Assembly (NCBI GenBank): GCA_022495005.1
Contig: JAGYXB010001615.1
Coordinates: 62,001 to 126,000 of the forward strand
Length of the DNA stretch: 64,000 nt
DNA from: Rhyacophila brunnea
Lineage: Eukaryota; Arthropoda; Insecta; Trichoptera; Rhyacophilidae
Direction of reading: 5' to 3'
Positions 59,061 through 64,000 of this stretch are shown piece by piece (the stretch's first letter is position 1; each line of letters begins with the position of its first letter). The position numbers and the translations under genes are program-made. The notes below the pieces were generated by a model that saw nothing but the letters and a program-made list of their open reading frames with translations, had not been told where the DNA came from and searched no databases.

Positions 59061-60090
59061 ATGAAAGTCTGAAAAAGTATGAAAGTGCTGGATTATATTA
59101 TATACGTACAATGCTGTATAATTCAATTTATATCGAAGAAATTATAGAACCTCTGCCGAATGATTAGCGTTTTTTCTTGTATTCAAGACTATATTTACAG
59201 CAGCAGGGTATGAGTATATTAAATATATTAGATTCACAAGATCGAACGGCAAATTATGCCACTGGGCACCGATTGAGCGAATTGCCAAATAATTTGCACT
59301 GGAGATAAATTTCGCAGTAGGTAATTGGTTTGGCGATAGAGCGAAGAAGAAAATCATTCGATTTTGTGACTGCCACCGTCATAATGAGAAACTTTAATGA
59401 CTTAATTTAATACACACATTTTAATCGGATAACGGTCACAGAGATTGCTTCGCCCAGTCTTGGCTTCCTGTAAGCAGCCACTTATAGGTTTAAAACCCAC
59501 GATGGGATCTAGAAAAACATGGCGAATTAACAGCTTTCGTTGATCTCCTCGCCGCCTTGGGCGCGCATTGCCGCTTTCGACGTTGAACTTTTAGACTAAA
59601 TTATTCCACGTGGAGGTGGGCATTATTAATTACTCGTTTATTTCTTACTGCAATCAATCACTATGATACATTTCGACGAAATCTTAACGTGTGACCGAAT
59701 TATATTTGTAGAAAAAAACACTCATTAAATTATTATTTTTGAATACCGTGCTGCCTTATTCCGTGGCACCATTTCGAAAAGGCTTTGATTTATAATGACA
59801 TTCTAACTATAGTATATACCCAACTATAATGTGACCAATCTGAATTATCCGTTGGTAAAGGTACATATAAATCGTCAAATAATAAAATAATCGTTATAGT
59901 CTTCTTCCGGGCAAGCTGTTTTCATTGCAGTTTGGCAAACGAATAGTATTTTCGTTTCTGGGTTAGTAGTTTCAGTGTCTCTACAGTAGAGTGGGGTTTT
60001 AACATTTAAAAAATCTAAATACACACATGTCTTGGATAAAACAAATTGCATTAAAAAAGTTCTTTCAAATCAATATTATATTGCATATAT

Positions 60091-60663
60091 CAGTGGCGAA
60101 GGGTGGAGGTAGGCTGTTAAGATTCGACATAAATAGTGCACACTAAACTTTGTCAGTCACACTTATTTGTTTTTATTGAACTAAGAATACAGTTTGCACA
60201 TGGTTTTGGTTGGTTTTAACATTCAATTAAACCCTGCCTAAACCAAACCAAAATTGTTTAGGTATGATATGGGTGATCCGTCAAAAATAGTGCACACTTT
60301 TTCAGTCATAAGTACTTATTTGTTCGTTGAAATAAGAATACATATTACAGGTGGTGTTGGTTAGTTTTTTTTTTTAAATTCATTATGCTATAATCGATAA
60401 CAAATATTCTTCTATCTATAAATATCTAAAATGATGTATGTATGGAATGGCATAATTTTTGTTATTTTATAGATAAATGAACATTTTTTGAATATTATCC
60501 ACTATGGATTGTTTTATTTTATTTTATCAGGGTTTAATTAAATTTTAAAAACTAGCAAACACTATAGTCTTAGTTCAATGAAAACAAATACGTTTGACTG
60601 ACAAAGTTTAGTGTGCAATATTTATATCAGATCTTAACAACCTTCGCCCACCCTTCGAGACTG
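60091..60663. mobile_element. hAT MITE family 2, copy 5
   Basis: Exact 8-bp duplication GCATATAT at 60083-60090 and 60664-60671; ends CAGTGGCGAAGGGTGGAGG and CACCCTTCGAGACTG. Interior as in copies 1 and 2. A SINE family A scrap follows at 60781-60835. Confidence 0.85.
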
Positions 60664-61147
60664 GCATATATCAACCCTTTTTATAGTCTGCTGGCCAAAA
60701 TAACCACTTAATACCATATCTGAAAAATTATCGATGTTTTTTCGAAATTATGATAATTGGCACTGTTACTCTTCATCCTTTCAGGCCCATAATATGATCT
60801 TATTAGAATCTGATATGGTAGGGAAAAAAAAACTTGTCATCCAATACAATCCTTTTCGATATCTACTTTAATTTAGGGTGGTGATGCACAGGCATTTTAT
60901 CAGTAGGCTACATTATCTATTTTCTTATCTATTAACGATAATTTTAGACACTGCATCACTACGCACGATAAACTACTATATTGCCGTTACTAATAGTGAT
61001 TATAAGTGTCATAGCATTAATGAATGCATGAGAATTTTTTATACATATTTTCTATAAAATCTTACTCTTAAATAAACAATGTCACGTTAAGAATAATATT
61101 ATTACGTTTTATGTAATGCAGTCTCTCATGTTTTTATTTTTTTCCAG

Positions 61148-61245
61148 GAGCGAGTCAGATCCGTGGAGCAAACTTGCCAAGCTGATGAATCTACTGGAGC
61201 CGCTGGACTTCCAAGGAGACCTTCTCAGAGACGAGAAGGCTGAAG
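61148..61245 (+). CDS. SMG6: SMG6 internal exon (third of three)
   Basis: This exon follows TTTTTTTCCAG, with an extended pyrimidine tract. It completes the glycine codon left by 31766-31839, then reads SESDPWSKLAKLMNLLEPLD and FQGDLLRDEKAE, ending with one spare base at GAAG/GTTGGT. It aligns with the family stretch (D-x-W-x-x-L-A-x-x-x-N-x-L) that follows WNPPP, before the acidic LLEEDxxLxGF part. The donor GTTGGT is not a perfect consensus. The next exon lies beyond the window. A nearly perfect foldback unit starts 305 bp downstream in the following intron. The 162-codon ORF spanning this exon is open by chance beyond the donor and should not be read as the protein. Confidence 0.83.
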
Positions 61246-61549
61246 GTTGGTTCATGATCGATTGGCGAATGTTAAAAAAACACGTATTCTTTAAACGCTG
61301 TGTGACTTGGCACCGTCCCCTGATTGTTCTCGCGAACTGCATGGCAATGTCTTTCTCACGTGGCGGTGCCTTATGCATAAACCAATATCAATGCAATTTG
61401 TCTTTATTATTCCGAATGCTTGCTGATATCTTACTATGGAAGCTGGTTTCCAGGTTGAGATATACTCAATGCATAATTATAGCGGAATCACAAAACCGTA
61501 GGTATTCTACAGAACGATCTAACTGCAATAAGGGAGAGAGACTAAATAA

Positions 61550-61797
61550 TTGTTGTTTTTATTTAATAAAACGCAATTTTTTTATAGTACTTATTCCACT
61601 TTAATTAATATATTAGGACCGGTTTCGTCCGCCTTAGTGGGACATTTTTTTTGTTGAAAATGTCCCACTAAGGCGGACGAAACCGGTCCTAATATATTAA
61701 TTAAAGTGGAATAAGTACTATAAAAAAATTGCGTTTTATTAAATAAAAACAACAATACAATGCAGTTCCACCATGAATTGACAGTTAACAAAATAAA
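61550..61797 (+). mobile_element. Foldback unit, copy 3: perfect 100-bp arms
   Basis: The arms 61549-61648 and 61657-61756 are exact inverse copies around the 8-base loop TTTTGTTG. An asymmetric tail, CCACCATGAATTGACAGTTA and AACAAAATAAA, follows on the right. The whole is bounded by a 13-bp duplication AGAGACTAAATAA (61537-61549 and 61798-61810). The arm centre reads AAAATGTCCC...GGCGGACGAAACCGGTCC. The exact symmetry says young, or kept so by conversion. Confidence 0.9.
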
Positions 61798-62009
61798 AGA
61801 GACTAAATAACTTGATTTGATGAGAATTTTGGAACGTTCTTAGTGTGTTTGACAGTTATTTTGATATACCCATGTATAGTAGTTATATGTTTGACGTTTT
61901 GGAGTATGTGATACGCGATTTTTTCAATGTTCATCGCAATATTGTATAAGTAGCTGTCTATCAGAGATGTGAAAGAATTTTATATTTAATCATCATCATT
62001 TATGGCACT

Positions 62010-62351
62010 CAGTGGCGAAGGGTGGAGGTAGGCTATTAAGATCTGCCATAAATAGTGCACAATAAACTAGTCATACGTATTTGTTTTCATTGAAATAAGA
62101 CTACAATTTACAGGTGGGGTTGGTTAGTTTTTAAAATTCAATTTAACTCTGCTAAAACCAAGCCATAATAGATAATAGTCAAAAAATACTCGTCTATCTG
62201 ATTCTGATATCTAATTATTTTTTTTAAATTAACCAACTCCATCTGTCAATTGTAGTCTTATTTCAATAAAAACAAATATGTACGTATGACTAACAAACTT
62301 TAATGTGCACTATTTATGGCGGATATTAACAGCCTACCTCCTTCGCTACTG
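62010..62351. mobile_element. hAT MITE family 2, copy 6
   Basis: Exact 8-bp duplication ATGGCACT at 62002-62009 and 62352-62359; ends CAGTGGCGAAGGGTGGAGG and CTCCTTCGCTACTG. Shortest copy. It landed at the 3' edge of a LINE remnant. Confidence 0.85.
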
Positions 62352-62357
62352 ATGGCA

Positions 62358-62535
62358 CTACAACCCTTGGTGGATCTTCGCCTCCTCCAAAAACGTCTTC
62401 CATCCTCGACCAGCGCCGACACTCAAGTTGCTTTGACCGAGCGTTCTTAAATTTCCTCTGGTGCAGTCCAGCCATCTCAATTCCGGCCATCTAGGTCTTC
62501 TCTTGCCCACGGGGTTTGCGGTTATAGCCCGCCTT
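62358..62535 (-). pseudogene. RTE-like LINE C-terminus
   Basis: On the minus strand: ANPVGKRRPRWPELRWLDC, then GWKTFLEEAKIHQGL and a stop. The G(K/R)xRPxxRW.D and FLEEAKxHxGL pattern is the typical end of RTE-type ORF2. The rest is absent. It is not the same family as 44428-45930, by its different C-terminus. Confidence 0.7.
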
Positions 62536-62669
62536 AGTAGTAGGTATATACTCCGGCATTCTATGCACGTGGCATATACGGGGTATATTTGATAGTTTTA
62601 TACTACAACAGGCCGTGATAACCAATGACAGTTAAGTAGTGTTGTGAAACAGTAGTACAATTTTGTAAT

Positions 62670-62800
62670 ATAAATGAAACAATCACAAACACCTAGGCTT
62701 TGAGAAGATCATATTAATATTGTGATATGGATGATAGGCCAGCATCTTACGCACTTGACTACGAAAGGCAATTAACGCGGCCGTGTCAAAAGTCTATCTT
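62670..62800 (-). mobile_element. tRNA-derived SINE family B, copy 5
   Basis: AACAATCACAAACACCTAGG and TTTGAGAAGATCATATTAAT with a degraded box region AGGCCAGCATCTTACGCAC. The oldest-looking copy. 62801-63690 holds no further feature. Confidence 0.5.
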
Positions 62801-63690
62801 ATAGATATGCCATAATTATTGGTTGGTGAATCGAAATTGTTGATCTAAGTAATATAATAATTTACTCTTTGTAGTTTTTGTGTCGGTTCACAGAGAGATA
62901 TTCAAGGTTGAAAATTGTCGGCTAAATAACACCTATAGAATATTTTTAGGCTCTGTCTTCTAGAAAAGGCTTTCTTTAATGTTTTTGGTTTTTCACTCAT
63001 TTTCGTTGTATACTGTAAAGCGTTTCTGTTAAAATTTAACCGATAATGTATGCTGCTGGTTTGTTGCACATTTCTCTGGAGAAATGTCCAATGTGTCAAA
63101 TGCCGCTACTTCTTGTCTCTCAGCTGTACAAATGGATGGCGCCTCTCCATCTCCATAAGGGCATCTCTCACGCATATCACCACCATTGACAATTCACGCC
63201 GTGCGATTCATTTTATAATTATTCGACACCGAATTAACTTCGTAAGTTCCACCTGCCCCGCAATGTGAACATCTTCGCCGAACCTTTCTGCGTACATAAA
63301 CATTCCAGTGATTATTACTAACATTTCATTACAGTTGTATTCGATTTATTACTAGCTATCCATCAGTCGTAACGATTCTAATTAATTGTTATGCTCTTCT
63401 GAGAGAAATAAAATAATGATTTCATGTAATTTCATTAATGTCATTTTATGTCCTGTATTTGCGAATATTGTCAATACACTGTGGTATGGTATTCAATTGA
63501 ATCCGCGAAGAAATACTAGGTATTTTCACTGTTAAAATAATATCCAGCCAGTTGTATAATTATAACGATGCTTCCCAACATTTTTCGTTTTACTGCGCAT
63601 TATTCAACATATAAAATTCTCGCTGAATAATACTTACGTAGGTTCCTACAACTTTTTTCAAGTCTTAAATTTACAAATTTTGCGAATTTT

Positions 63691-63936
63691 GAATGCAGAA
63701 CTATTCTAACTCACATTTGAAATATTTTGCAGATGAGTTTTTTGAAACAGCCTACTTCAGTTATTTATTATTTATATGGACAAGTGTATGCACCATTCTT
63801 TTTATCAACAATTCTACTAAAATATGATGCGTAGGTACATTTATCCATAAAAATAATAAATAATTTCAGTTGTTTCAAAAAACTCTCCGCAAAAATTTTA
63901 ATTGTAAGTTAGAATAGTCCTGCATTCAGCTGACAA
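63691..63936. mobile_element. MITE family 1, copy 3
   Basis: GAATGCAGAACTATTCTAAC at left pairs with GTTAGAATAGTCCTGCATTC at right; the outermost TCGTCAGCT is lost at left. Confidence 0.7.
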
Positions 63937-64000
63937 TATTTTCACATGAAAAAAATGCTGTTGCCTTATATTACACCATAGAAACGTTTAAAAATTAAAC

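Noticed and set aside
61116..61604. 162-codon ORF as a full protein
   Set aside because: Only 61148-61245 matches SMG6; a splice acceptor and donor bound it, and the rest runs into intron and the palindrome.
1..64000. CRISPR array, operon or bacterial features
   Set aside because: Spliced exons, SINEs, LINEs and hAT elements show animal nuclear DNA; no evenly spaced direct-repeat array with unique spacers is present.

Overview
The window is A+T-rich eukaryotic DNA and almost certainly comes from an insect. It carries three short spliced exons of the nonsense-mediated-decay endonuclease gene SMG6, a dispersed repeat containing the insect-type telomere pentamer (CCTAA), tRNA-derived SINEs, RTE-type LINE pieces ending in (TGA)n, a Helitron remnant and many hAT-type elements. 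I cannot settle the order; an insect with a repeat-rich, expanded genome fits best.

The only host gene I can support is SMG6 on the + strand. Exons lie at 15748-15932, 31766-31839 and 61148-61245. They share compatible splice phases and encode one continuous piece of the family's conserved region between the TPR/14-3-3-like part and the PIN nuclease. The start and the PIN domain lie outside the window. The window is therefore mostly intron: more than 15.7 kb upstream, introns of 15.8 kb and 29.3 kb, and at least 2.7 kb downstream.

The introns are crowded with mobile DNA. Positions 1-3.6 kb hold a decayed transposase gene (minus strand) interrupted by a second element, each with arrays of short end-proximal repeats. 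4-15 kb has MITEs, SINEs, a foldback repeat and a hAT element. 16-26 kb has a Helitron, LINE tails, a long-TIR element with a nested foldback unit, and nested hATs. 27-43 kb has several hAT insertions with exact 8-bp target duplications and more foldback MITEs. 44-46.3 kb has an RTE-type LINE with two frameshifts. 49-63.9 kb has further hATs, a THAP zinc-finger fragment, tandem and dispersed repeats, and a perfect 100-bp-arm palindrome just downstream of the third SMG6 exon.

The most interesting signal is a family of short self-complementary units (6892-7063, 20055-20324, 61550-61797). Two copies have 10-13 bp target duplications, an identical asymmetric tail, and a centre resembling the degenerate hammerhead-ribozyme motif of Penelope-like retroelements. 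Several G+C-richer, apparently single-copy blocks inside the introns are candidate conserved regulatory DNA; this is inference only.
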